Positions 12,230 through 22,522 of a stretch of 64,000 nt of DNA are shown here, one piece after another. Under the pieces are notes generated by a model. The model saw only the letters and a list, made by a program, of their open reading frames with translations. It was not told where the DNA came from and did not search any database. The stretch spans positions 37,368,682 through 37,432,681 of the forward strand of contig NC_133104.1 in the NCBI RefSeq assembly GCF_022965805.1, given 5' to 3'. Position 1 is the first letter of the stretch; each line of letters begins with the position of its first letter. This DNA comes from Primulina eburnea. Its lineage: Eukaryota > Streptophyta > Magnoliopsida > Lamiales > Gesneriaceae. The position numbers and the translations under genes were made by a program.

Positions 12230-12850
12230 CGAGGCTCCGTTTTGGAAATAATCCATCAATAATGAGATAGATTGTTATTCAAAATGTATGGAATAAACAG
12301 AAAGGTATACTAAAACCAACGAACTAGTAGTATGAACAAAACAGTAGCACAATGCTTAAAATAAAGCAAACCGAGGCCTGTATGAAAATACAGTGTCCTT
12401 AAAACAGATTCGTCCCCTCCGGGATGTGCTTCGAGGATGAACTTGGACGTCTGTTTCCCAGGATACAACGGAACAACCAGCAGTGACTTAGCACGAGACA
12501 CTACTACGACGAACTGAAAGCGTACCTTTACTTTATCACCGAGATTTAACGGAGGCCAAAAGAAAAGCTAACAATATGAAATGCAAGAGAATACTTGAAA
12601 GAGAAAAGATTTTCATGCACTTTGAAATGGGGAAAATGAGCACACTATTTATAAGCCCCCAAAAAGCATACCAAGAGTCATGCAAGATTAATTAACTCAA
12701 TTAATCTTCCCATTAACTCAAGAATATGAAGAGCCACAAGTTTTCAAGTAACTCAAGAATGTGGAAAGTCAAAAGACACTCCACAATAATGAGCCACAAC
12801 CAACTCAAGAATGTGGAGAACCAAAAGGACACTCCCACATTCAAGACATG
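12230..12850 (-). mobile_element. LTR-like repeat, family shared with 57475-58130
   Basis: On the minus strand this segment is clearly homologous to the plus-strand segment at 57475-58130. Shared blocks are TTCTTGAGTTGGTTGTGGCT, CATTTCATATTGTTAGCTTT, GGTGATAAAGT and CGAAGCAC. It contains a TATAAATAG box on the minus strand (near 12650). Two copies in opposite orientation, each with a promoter-like box and no ORF, fit solo LTRs. Ends and target duplication could not be fixed. Confidence 0.55.
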
Positions 12851-13089
12851 TAATTTTTATTCAAATTTTCAACATAGATTTCATTATACGAAACCATACT
12901 TTGGAATTAGTGGATATTCCACCTTGGTCCAAGATTTTAGGATGTAAGTGAATTCTAAAGAAAAAGGACGATGGATCTTTCTTTTTCTTTTTCTTTTTTG
13001 ATTCGAAAGAGCGGGGTCTTACGCTCATCCAGGTTATAGAAAACGTTCTTCTGTGCCCTTTGCACTGTCTTTGATCTATTGACAAGTAC

Positions 13090-14165
13090 AAGACGCATTT
13101 GGTGGCTAAAGGGTTCAAACAAAAAGGTCTTGATTTCTTTGATATCTATTCACTAGTAACAAGGATAACTTTCATTCGAGTACTCATTTTTATTGCAATA
13201 TTGGATAACTTTGAGATACATCGAATGGTTGTGAAAACTGCATTATCCAATTGTGAAGAAATATATATGGAGAAACCTCAAGGTTTTAAACTCCCAAACA
13301 AAAGGAAAATGTGTGCAAACTCGTAAAATGGAATTAAGATTAACGAGTGTGAAATATGCTTGTTTATCAAGAGCACGCCTAATTATTTTGTTATCTTTTG
13401 CTCATATGTAGATGACAGGCTCATTATGATAATTGATCATGACATGATGATGAACACTAAGGGGTTGTTGACTATAATTAAACTTTGATATGAAAAAAAT
13501 AAGTCTTGTATATGTGATATTGAGGATCAAGATAGTTAAGAAATCCGAAGAAATCATCCTCACACAATCTCAATACATTGAGATGGTGCTAAGAAAGTTC
13601 AATGCTTGTAAAATATCCCTTGTGAAAACATCAATTGACCTAGCCAGCATCTGGCTAAGAATAATAATGAACTCATATCACAATTGGAATGTTCAAGGAT
13701 ATTGTCAGTTTGATGCATATCACTGCCTGCACTTATCCTTATATTGTATGTGCAGTCAACAAATTGAGAAAATTTAAAAGTAATCCAAATGATGCCCATT
13801 TAAAAGCATTAATAAGGCTATTGTGATGCTAATTTGATATCCTACACAAAAAGAAAACTTGTATAGGCCGGTCAACTATGGAATCTGAGTTTATAACTTT
13901 ATATAAAGTTGTAGAAGAAACATAATTGTTTTAAATTTCTTGGATGATATCTCGTGTTGGAATAAGCATATGCTGCTATGATGCATTGAGATAATCAATT
14001 GGAAGAGCACAAAGTAGCATTTATAATGGTAATTCTTGACATATACATCGTAGATATAATACCATTCGGCATTTGATCTCTAAGGAGTTATCATTATTGA
14101 TTATGTCAAATCAAAAAATAATTTAGCAGATCTGCTTAAGAAAGGTTTAAGTAGATGTCAAATAA
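13090..14165 (+). pseudogene. copia II reverse transcriptase and RNase H remnants
   Basis: RT appears at 13090-13326 (LVAKGFKQKGLDFFDIYS, then a degraded VKTALSNCEEIYMEKPQGF motif) and resumes with YVDD near 13408-13419 and LTQSQYIEMVLRKFNA near 13560-13605. RNase H remains at about 13840-14165 include GYCDANLISYT, STMESEFITL and a terminal region with NTIRHLIS. Frames shift repeatedly and stops are frequent. This is a relic, useful only for classifying the element. Confidence 0.75.
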
Positions 14166-14724
14166 ACTGAGCATCAAGAGGAATGAGATTAAAAATCTAC
14201 AAATAATAACAATCATAGTTGTAACTCAATTTATGAAGATCGCAAGATCTTGGTTCAACTAGACAATATAATTATAAAAGTTCGTGCGAGCACTTAGAAC
14301 TAGTTTCCATTCTCATTCCTAGTTAACCTACTATGTGTAGTGATGTTAAGTTCTAAACTTTTAATGATTCTTATACTTGAAAAAGTAGAGTATGATAGGA
14401 TACACTTGATAGGATGTTACTTATATAAGTGTGAAGACGAGCCACTTTAACGAAAGACTTATGAATCCAATATGGTTACAATGGCCAAAACAAACATAAC
14501 CGAGAGAACTAAAATGGTGTGAGAAGGGTTATTGTGTGGGTGTCATTGTCTTAATTTACACAAACAACAGATTAATACATGACATCATGTTCAATAAGCA
14601 CCCTAGTAAATATGATGATATACTACTACGAAGGTTCAAATCACTACTTACCTGTTCTGATCCAATAACATTTCAATGAAACTCTCTAAGCGTCTGCATT
14701 TCATATAAGAACTGATATTCATTC

Positions 14725-14734
14725 ATGGGAGGAT
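14725..14734 (+). other. Polypurine tract of copia II
   Basis: ATGGGAGGAT directly precedes the TGTTGG start of the 3' LTR at 14735. Confidence 0.7.
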
Positions 14735-14815
14735 TGTTGGAATATATATTAATTTATTGAATTTTGAATGAAAAAATTATGGCTCATTTAGTGGGATGAT
14801 CTTTGGCTCTCCATA
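14735..14815 (+). repeat. First part of the copia II 3' LTR
   Basis: It starts TGTTGGAATATA after the purine tract and runs to CCATA at 14811-14815, where the young element is inserted. The LTR resumes at 18737. Confidence 0.75.
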
Positions 14816-16158
14816 TGTAGTAGCCCGAATTCCAAATTGGGTAATTAACGGATTAATGGTGATTAAGAAGGTTTAATGTGTAATTTTGACCGAGTCATGA
14901 TCGGACGGACCGAAGATGGTTCGGAAGCACCGAAGAGTTCGGAAGGTCCGAAGTGGGTTCGGTGGATCCGATCATGAGGTGTCAAGAGCAGCTGGACACG
15001 TGCATGTTCGGACGGTCCGAAGTGTATGATCGGAGGATCCGATCATGAACTGTCAAGAGCCAATGGACACGTAGCGTTCGGACGTTCCGAAGTGTTGTTC
15101 GGAGGATCCGAACATGGCCTATAAATAGTGCTCGGATTTCTCATTTTTGACTTGCCAATTTCTTGAGTTTTCTCTCATTTTGGAGAGTTTGGAAGGTTTC
15201 TAGGGTTAGTTGTTGGTCGAGCGATAGTCAAGAGCTGCCAGGAGTAGTAGCGTAGCGGCGCCTGAGTTACGAGGCAATCGACATCAAAGGGCTGTCGACG
15301 GACGAAGGCTTGTGCTAGACCTGATTAGCGGTGTTGCGTAAGGCTAGGCTTGCTGTGATAGAGGTACGAAAGTACTATCCGAGATATCCTGGTTGAGTAT
15401 ACATTCTTATATGTGTTGCATGATTATGTGGTGCATTGATATATGTCATATGATGCATGCTATTATGTCACGTTTATTACTGCACGTTGCATTTCATGTT
15501 GAGCCGTATCTTCTTCGAGATAGCCTTTACTGTTGAGCTGTATCTCTTTCGAGATAAGCTATATCTTGGGGCCGCTCAGCCCTGTCTTGTGGACGCATGG
15601 ACACCGAGAGTACACAGTGGCCGACGGGTCGGGAGAGCTTCGGTGGTCCGAGACATTTTAGGTCCACGTCTGTCTTGTAGTGGATGCAGTGACCCAGAGG
15701 TGTACCGCGCGGCACTATCCACTTGGCGCCTCTAGACTGAGCATTGTTGAGATCCATTTTGTGACTCCTGTTTCTTGACTACCCCGGTATCATGATCATA
15801 GCATGTGCATTTCATATAGGTCTGTATACTCATACTTTTGTACTGGGCGTTCTTATCGCTCACGTCCTCGGTTTTGTTTATTCTTGGACACCCCATTCCC
15901 ACGGGGCAGGCCTCAGGTTGGACAGCTCAGGAGGAGCAGGAGGAGGACGTTGAGTAGCTGGTTGGTTTAGTTTATCGGTATTGTTTTGATTCGATATGGT
16001 TGTATTGGATATTTTATTTTGAGTTATTCTAGACTTCGATTGGGTTGTATAACCATTATTTTGTTGACTATTTCCGCTGTTATCTCTGATTATTGTTAAT
16101 TAGGTTAATTGCATGCTTAGTTCTTGCCTAGTAGGTGATTCTGGAACGGGTCACTACA
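14816..16158 (+). repeat. 5' LTR of the gag-only element
   Basis: It starts TGTAGTAGCCCG and ends GGGTCACTACA. U3 holds an array of TTCGG/CCGAA palindromes (about 14890-15115) directly above a TATAAATA box (15120-15127). No protein of its own: an open frame of 92 codons recurs in the other LTR only because the LTRs are identical. Confidence 0.93.
15120..15127 (+). promoter_or_regulatory. TATA box of the gag-only element
   Basis: TATAAATA, about 300 bp into the LTR, directly after the palindrome array. Transcription would start about 30 bp downstream. The identical box in the other LTR is at 17694-17701. Confidence 0.75.
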
Positions 16159-16162
16159 TTTA

Positions 16163-16175
16163 TGGTATCAGAGCA
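16163..16175 (+). other. Primer binding site of the gag-only element
   Basis: TGGTATCAGAGCA four bases after the 5' LTR, complementary to the 3' end of initiator tRNA-Met. Confidence 0.88.
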
Positions 16176-16260
16176 TGCATACGATTTTGGGATATAGATT
16201 TCTGTTTTGGGATTTCCGTTGACCAATTTACTAGTTTCCCCATTCTATGTTGTAGCGATG

Positions 16261-17286
16261 GCTGACCACTTTGGTGACGGGAGTAGTCAGGGGAGTGTAG
16301 GTCGATGGGGTGATCAGAACGATAGTAGGCGTCATCGTGACCGTGAACATCGTCATCGTCGGGATGGTACTAGGCGTTTCGATATGCATCGTTTCATGCA
16401 GATGGGGCCTAAGCCTTTAGTTGGCGGTGAGACTCCCGATGATGCGGAGGATTGGTTAGAGCGCATGGAGAGTTGTTTCCGCGCATTCCAGTGCACCGAT
16501 GAGCAGAAGATGGAGACCCTTAGTTTTCTTCTCGAGGGCCGTGCTCGCAGGTGGTGGCGATCGACTTCTGCGCCGATAGTTCAGTCGCAGGGTAGAGCGA
16601 CTTGGGCCGATTTCCGTGCAGCGTTCATGCAGCTGTACTTTCCTCCAGCCCTTCGCCAGGCCAAGACGATTGAGCTCCTGAACCTTAAGCAGGGGAGTAT
16701 GTCTGTTGATGAGTATCAGCAGAAATTCTTCGAGTTGTTACCCTTTGCGCCTCATATCAGTGGCAGTTCTGAAGCCAAGTACGATCATTTCCTTCAGGGC
16801 CTTAATCAGGAGATCTTTGATCGAGTCACTGTCTGTGATAATCCTACTTCGTACGATGGGTTGGTGAACCGGTGTCGTCAAGCAGAGATCAGTCTCCAGC
16901 GTGGTAGGGCTATTCTTTCTTCTAGACCTCCGAGTGTTTTGAGCCCTCGACCTCAGTCTTTCAAGAATCTGGTTCTTCTTCTTCTGGATCTGGATCAAGG
17001 TCTAGCGGTGTTGTTCGCTTTGGTGAGAAGAAGGATTCTTGTGCGCATTGTGGGAAGAACCATCCATCGGAGCAATGCCGATTAGCAGCAGGAGCTTGTT
17101 TTCAGTGCGGAGAGATGGGTCATCTCAAGAAGAATTGTCCTCAGCTGCGAGGTGGAGTAGGATCTGGTTCTGGATCCCAGACGACTGTTCAGCAGAGGAG
17201 ACAGGGTCAGGCAGTGGGTAGTTCGAATCTTCGACCTCGTGCCCAAGGTCAGGTTTTTGCGCTAAACCAGGATCAGCCTGGGATGT
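16261..17286 (+). CDS. Gypsy gag polyprotein, frameshifted before the zinc knuckle
   Basis: Encodes a Retrotrans_gag capsid: an Arg/His/Asp-rich N terminus, then PLVGGETPDDAEDWLERME, RRWW and WADFRAAFMQLYFP, then QGSMSVDEYQQKFFEL. The frame beginning at 16261 (an upstream in-frame ATG is at 16207) ends at 17085. A neighbouring frame carries the proper C terminus: a Ser/Gly linker, CX2C/CX3C-like CAHCGKNHPSEQC, the CCHC knuckle CFQCGEMGHLKKNC, and a stop after about 17286. The switch point is a T run near 16958-16961, so a single base was lost there. The protein stops where a Tekay/Del-type polyprotein would enter protease. Either this copy is mutated or a ribosomal shift is used; mutation is simpler. 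Confidence 0.85.
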
Positions 17287-17376
17287 AATTGTTATACAGT
17301 TGTAATGAAGAATATTTGCAGTGTATTATAATGGTGTTTTATTCTCTTGCCTAGATTTCGAGGACGAAATCTTTTT

Positions 17377-17389
17377 AAGGGGGGGAGAA
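17377..17389 (+). other. Polypurine tract of the gag-only element
   Basis: AAGGGGGGGAGAA ends at the first base of the 3' LTR. Just upstream, the sequence resembles the tail of a Gypsy polyprotein, which suggests pol was lost by internal deletion. Confidence 0.85.
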
Positions 17390-18731
17390 TGTAGTAGCCC
17401 GAATTCCAAATTGGGTAATTAACGGATTAATGGTGATTAAGAAGGTTTAATGTGTAATTTTGACCGAGTCATGATCGGACGGACCGAAGATGGTTCGGAA
17501 GCACCGAAGAGTTCGGAAGGTCCGAAGTGGGTTCGGTGGATCCGATCATGAGGTGTCAAGAGCAGCTGGACACGTGCATGTTCGGACGGTCCGAAGTGTA
17601 TGATCGGAGGATCCGATCATGAACTGTCAAGAGCCAATGGACACGTAGCGTTCGGACGTTCCGAAGTGTTGTTCGGAGGATCCGAACATGGCCTATAAAT
17701 AGTGCTCGGATTTCTCATTTTTGACTTGCCAATTTCTTGAGTTTTCTCTCATTTTGGAGAGTTTGGAAGGTTTCTAGGGTTAGTTGTTGGTCGAGCGATA
17801 GTCAAGAGCTGCCAGGAGTAGTAGCGTAGCGGCGCCTGAGTTACGAGGCAATCGACATCAAAGGGCTGTCGACGGACGAAGGCTTGTGCTAGACCTGATT
17901 AGCGGTGTTGCGTAAGGCTAGGCTTGCTGTGATAGAGGTACGAAAGTACTATCCGAGATATCCTGGTTGAGTATACATTCTTATATGTGTTGCATGATTA
18001 TGTGGTGCATTGATATATGTCATATGATGCATGCTATTATGTCACGTTTATTACTGCACGTTGCATTTCATGTTGAGCCGTATCTTCTTCGAGATAGCCT
18101 TTACTGTTGAGCTGTATCTCTTTCGAGATAAGCTATATCTTGGGGCCGCTCAGCCCTGTCTTGTGGACGCATGGACACCGAGAGTACACAGTGGCCGACG
18201 GGTCGGGAGGGCTTCGGTGGTCCGGGACATTTTAGGTCCACGTCTGTCTTGTAGTGGATGCAGTGACCCAGAGGTGTACCGCGCGGCACTATCCACTTGG
18301 CGCCTCTAGACTGAGCATTGTTAGATCCATTTTGTGACTCCTGTTTCTTGACTACCCCGGTATCATGATCATAGCATGTGCATTTCATATAGGTCTGTAT
18401 ACTCATACTTTTGTACTGGGCGTTCTTATCGCTCACGTCCTCGGTTTTGTTTATTCTTGGACACCCCATTCCCACGGGGCAGGCCTCAGGTTGGACAGCT
18501 CAGGAGGAGCAGGAGGAGGACGTTGAGTAGCTGGTTGGTTTAGTTTATCGGTATTGTTTTGATTCGATATGGTTGTATTGGATATTTTATTTTGAGTTAT
18601 TCTAGACTCCGATTGGGTTGTATAACCATTATTTTGTTGACTATTTCCGCTGTTATCTCTGATTATTGTTAATTAGGTTAATTGCATGCTTAGTTCTTGC
18701 CTAGTAGGTGATTCTGGAACGGGTCACTACA
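17390..18731 (+). repeat. 3' LTR of the gag-only element
   Basis: A 1342-bp near-identical copy of 14816-16158. Differences by eye: two substitutions near 18210-18227, one missing base near 18323 and one substitution near 18609. Confidence 0.93.
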
Positions 18732-18736
18732 CCATA

Positions 18737-19217
18737 CGAGGTGATCTTTGGCTTTCCATGTACTTGATTTAATTGTTAGCAGTTAAATTTGCATGATCTT
18801 TGGCTTTCCATGTACTTGATTTAATTATTAGCAATTAAATTTGCAAGACCTTTGGTGGGTACTTTTAGAGTCCATAAATAGAAGCATCATTTCCATAATC
18901 CAATATATGAAAAACATGCAATAAAACGCAACACAACACAACACAAAGATTTTGGAAGTGCATATTGGTGCATTTGTCCAGATTTTGTTCTCATTTATAA
19001 GAGAGTTCCAAAAGTATCCTAACGTGCGTTATTTCTATGATTTGAAGTATTAATTATCACAAGAAAGCAATCGTTGTATCTTGAGAAATGATTGTCAGAT
19101 ACCATCAGCATCGTGTGTGACGAAAAATTCATCTTAAAGACAGTTTCACTCTAGCCTCGATTTCAACTGACGTTCTAGATTGTTTTGAAATAGGAGTTTG
19201 AGACGAAGTTCTCTAAA
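18737..19217 (+). repeat. Second part of the copia II 3' LTR, with a 52-bp tandem duplication
   Basis: Resumes the LTR interrupted at 14815. A 52-bp block beginning GATCTTTGGCTTTCC at 18743 is repeated at 18795; the 5' LTR of the same element has it once. Matches 9645-10110 down to GAGACGAAGTTCT. Confidence 0.7.
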
Positions 19218-19338
19218 TAATTCTTTATTTAATAAATTCTAATTACTCAAAAAATATCCACTATTGTATTAAACCTCTTTTAGGGATGACTACAATAATA
19301 TTTATGATTGACAATGTTATTTTAAAAGCAGTGTAGTT

Positions 19339-19830
19339 AGGGATATAAACGAATCAAATCGTTTGTGAGCTATTCGAAGCTCGATTCGATAAAAGATCGT
19401 TTGAGCTCGTTTAATGAGGCTCGTTAAGATAAACAAACCAAACTCAAGCTTTACAGTATTCGGCTCGTTAGCTCGTGAACATGTTCGTTGAGTAATCTTT
19501 TAGATAAAAAATAATAGTTTTGATATTTGATTTCTTGGTTTATGAAATATATAGAAAAATCTATTAAATTTATTTATTATAATATATTTACAAATTTTAA
19601 TAAGAATAATATATTTTTCTTTAAATATATAATTTAATTTTTAATTAATTTAATAAAAATTTAAATGTATAATTCATATTTATTAAATTTGTTTAGGCTC
19701 GATAAAAGTTTGAATAAGCTCGTGAGCCATACATATATTAGTTAAATAAAGCTCGAGCTCGGCTCGATTATAAATGAACCAAGCTCAAACATTCAATAGT
19801 TTGGCTCGGCTCGATTCGATTACATCCCTA
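19339..19830. mobile_element. Non-autonomous hAT element rich in GAGCTCG
   Basis: A 492-bp element with exact 8-bp target duplication AGTGTAGT (19331-19338 and 19831-19838). Terminal inverted repeats are TAGGGATATAA against TAGGGATGTAA. Subterminal GCTCGAGCTCGGCTCG-type motifs flank an AT-rich core without a transposase. The 8-bp duplication places it in hAT. Confidence 0.9.
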
Positions 19831-20179
19831 AGTGTAGTACCATATTTTTTTTTGTGTAGTACCGTATTCTTTTTAATCAATGATATTATCATTTATCGAT
19901 CTCTTTCAGTTCCTTTATTTGAGTTTCTAAATGAATATATTAACTGGTTAAACAAAATACGAAAATATATACGTTATAAAATATACATGACAAAATACGA
20001 AAATATATACGTTATAAAATATACATGAAAAATAAGGAAATAAGTTCAATTCCGCATCCTTTATTCTAAAAGTTTCTACGTGTCTCAATATTATGGTATA
20101 GTTCGTATTCCTTGTCGAAGCAGAAAAAATTGCAATGCAAATAAATGAGTCTTTCATCCAAATTCAAATAAAATAAAGA

Positions 20180-20364
20180 ACAAGTATCTTATAAGATAGT
20201 CTCACGAATTTTTATCTATGAGACGGGTCAACATTATAAATATTCACAATAAAAAATAATATTTTTAGCATAAAAATTAATATTTTTTCATAAATGATCC
20301 AAATAAAAAATTCATCTCACAAAATATGACATATCTACAAAATCGTCTTTAACAAATTTTTGCT
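20180..20364. mobile_element. Palindrome-ended miniature, copy 2 (degenerate)
   Basis: Contains the family blocks GATAGTCTCACGAATTTTTA, GAGACGGGTCAA, two AATAATATTTTT motifs and a degraded inverted end near 20345. More diverged than copy 3. Confidence 0.6.
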
Positions 20365-21059
20365 TAAAATAATTCTCGTACGTTCTGTTTTCTTTCTTTT
20401 ATATATTATAATATAATATTAATATTAAATTAATTAAATATAAAACCCACCCGTATCTAATGCGTGTATCGAATAAAATATCGTAAAATAATTACTTGCC
20501 GTGTACTTTCTTGCTTCCTTAATTTTAATATATCTCTGTTCTCATCCAGCGGCAAGTTGCGTGTCCATTTAAGTTCAGACATGCTAAATGCGTCAGATGT
20601 CTCTATTATATTTTAATAAACATTTATTGTTAATTAACTTTATTTTTTATTATATTTTTTCCACGTTTTTTTAATAGAAATCTGATATCGTGCAAGTTTT
20701 TCGCAAAAGAATCTTGTATATTTATATATATGAGATGGTTGTTGACTTGATCTATATTTACAAAAAATATATATTTGACATAAAAATAATATTTTTTATA
20801 AATTGAATCTGATTATATATATATATCTAACAAAATTAATTCGTCACATGATATGTATGTCTTCAACTTACTCAATGATAGTAATAGATTTTTCAAAATC
20901 CCACCTTTTTATTACTTTTATTGTTTTAGTTAAACAATTGCTTTTGACAATATTGATTCCAAAAAATGCTGTTTTGAGAAGAGAATTTAATAAATGTTAG
21001 GTAGAAAATAAATATGTTGCGGAAAGAAACAATTTAAGGTATGATTATTAAATTATGAG

Positions 21060-21240
21060 TAAGTTTTGTGTGAGACGGTCTTACGAATTTTTATATGTGA
21101 GACGGGTCAACCCTACCGATATTCACAATAAAAAGTAATACTATTATCATAAAAAGTAATATTTTTTCCTGGATGACCCAAATAAAAAATTCGTCTCACA
21201 AAATACGACTCCTGAGACCGTCTCACACAAGTTTTTGTCT
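21060..21240. mobile_element. Palindrome-ended miniature, copy 3
   Basis: About 180 bp with well-preserved inverted ends: TTGTGTGAGACGGTCTTAC at the left and GAGACCGTCTCACACAA at the right. Internal blocks match the other copies. Confidence 0.75.
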
Positions 21241-21961
21241 TAAATTATTTCAACAATAAAATAATCGAGATATAAAATTAATTCTGATTAACTATTTTAT
21301 TTAAAAAGTTTATTTTAAATATAAGTATTTAAGAATGCTTCTTAAATTAAATATTGAAGGAACAATTCCCACTAATTAAAAAAAAGGAGAGAATTTGTCA
21401 AAAAATCCATATTCTCATTCTCAACCTTTTTTTTACTCCCTACCTCATTAAAACTTTGTTTCCCCATATCTTTAAAATTTCCAAATTTATCCTTATATTT
21501 TTATTTTAAATAATTGATTTTTTCATTTGTAAATAATGACCCATGATGCTTCCGTAAAATAAATTAAATATTTTACCTCTTTGACCGGAATAACATCGGG
21601 TTATATCCATCGTATTTTACAGACTGCTCCTCACAGCCCAACCACGCGAAAGCAACCGATGATTACCGACGTAGATTCCTTCAGAATTACTTGTCACAAC
21701 CCTAATTCGTTTCCTACCTTAGGGTGTACAATACAAGATAAAATTTTGAAAATAATATATGAGAGGGACAAAAAGCAAAGATCTCTTTATTCAGACAAAC
21801 ATTTATTTATTACATAGTAACCTCCTGTAGATGAGGAGAAACTTGTTTAGCTACTAACAGTAGTTGAACTCACTACACACATAAACTTGAAATGAAAATA
21901 TTACAAATGATTTTGAAGAAAAACGAAGAAGTTGAGTGATGTCTTCATCTTCCTTCTGCTT

Positions 21962-21977
21962 CTTTATTTATAAAAGG
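21962..21977 (-). promoter_or_regulatory. Probable promoter of pararetrovirus I
   Basis: A TATAAATA box on the minus strand (plus 21965-21972) lies about 550 bp below the downstream ORF and about 180 bp above a possible AATAAA signal (plus 21786-21791). This is the usual promoter and terminal-redundancy layout of a caulimovirid. Confidence 0.55.
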
Positions 21978-22522
21978 CTCCTTCGGATTTGAAACTCGGA
22001 TTTCAAATCTTCAACAGCCTTTACAGCTTGCCTTGGGACCTTGTAGTGGTTGAGTGGTCCCTTCTTGAACTGTTTTTCTATATTATTAATCTAGAAATTA
22101 ACTTCTCATCTTCTTTTATCTCTCTGAGATACCAGCAACGATGAGTACATAAGAGATCTGCGGTAATCTCATCTTTTTTTTCCTGGAAATGTTGGACTAG
22201 TCATTTAAGTGCATCCGTCTCTTTTCTCTTATACTTGATTCTTATTTTTAAAACCTTCAAATATGTGGAATACATTTCTTTAAGTTTCTTTCTGGTGTGT
22301 GTAACTGGTTCCATTTACCCTTATTTATAGTGTAAAGTTTGGGTCATGTTTTCTTGTTTACTATATTGGATTCTTTTTTCAAATAGAGTATCCAATGTCC
22401 TTTCGTCTTTTACCACTCATTATTAGTGGTCTTTGTGTCATTTACCACCCATTATTGGTGGTCCTTGTTATTCCATTCACATGAATTTTCACATGGTGGT
22501 CCTTCTTTTCTTAGTGGAATGA

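Larger units (their letters stand above)
14816..18731 (+). mobile_element. Young gag-only Gypsy-type element (TR-GAG)
   Basis: A 3916-bp element flanked by an exact 5-bp duplication CCATA (14811-14815 and 18732-18736). It has two LTRs of 1343 and 1342 bp, an initiator-Met primer site (16163-16175), one gag gene and a purine tract (17377-17389). The internal region is only 1231 bp: no protease, RT, RNase H or integrase. By eye the LTRs differ by three substitutions and one single-base indel, so the insertion is very recent. Known families of this build, terminal-repeat retrotransposons with a GAG domain, depend on another element's pol. It sits inside the 3' LTR of copia II. Confidence 0.93.
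9645..19217 (+). mobile_element. Degraded Ty1/copia element II with nested insertions
   Basis: An old copia element. The 5' LTR is at 9645-10110, gag remains at 10200-10968, RT and RNase H remains at 13090-14165, a purine tract at 14725-14734, and the 3' LTR is split into 14735-14815 and 18737-19217. It has been hit by a hAT miniature (11449-12026), an LTR-like repeat in reverse orientation (about 12230-12850) and a young gag-only LTR element (14816-18731). The integrase region is unrecognisable. Many stops and frameshifts show that it is long dead. Confidence 0.8.
19839..21820. other. AT-rich spacer with two palindrome-ended miniatures
   Basis: Apart from the two miniatures listed separately I see only AT-rich DNA and short frames. 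At 21560-21720 the composition is less AT-rich, but no protein or RNA gene is recognisable. Confidence 0.5.

Noticed and set aside
15457..15735. An identical 92-codon open frame appears here and at 18031-18309.
   Set aside because: It lies in the two LTRs of the gag-only element, so identity follows from LTR duplication. No protein similarity is visible.
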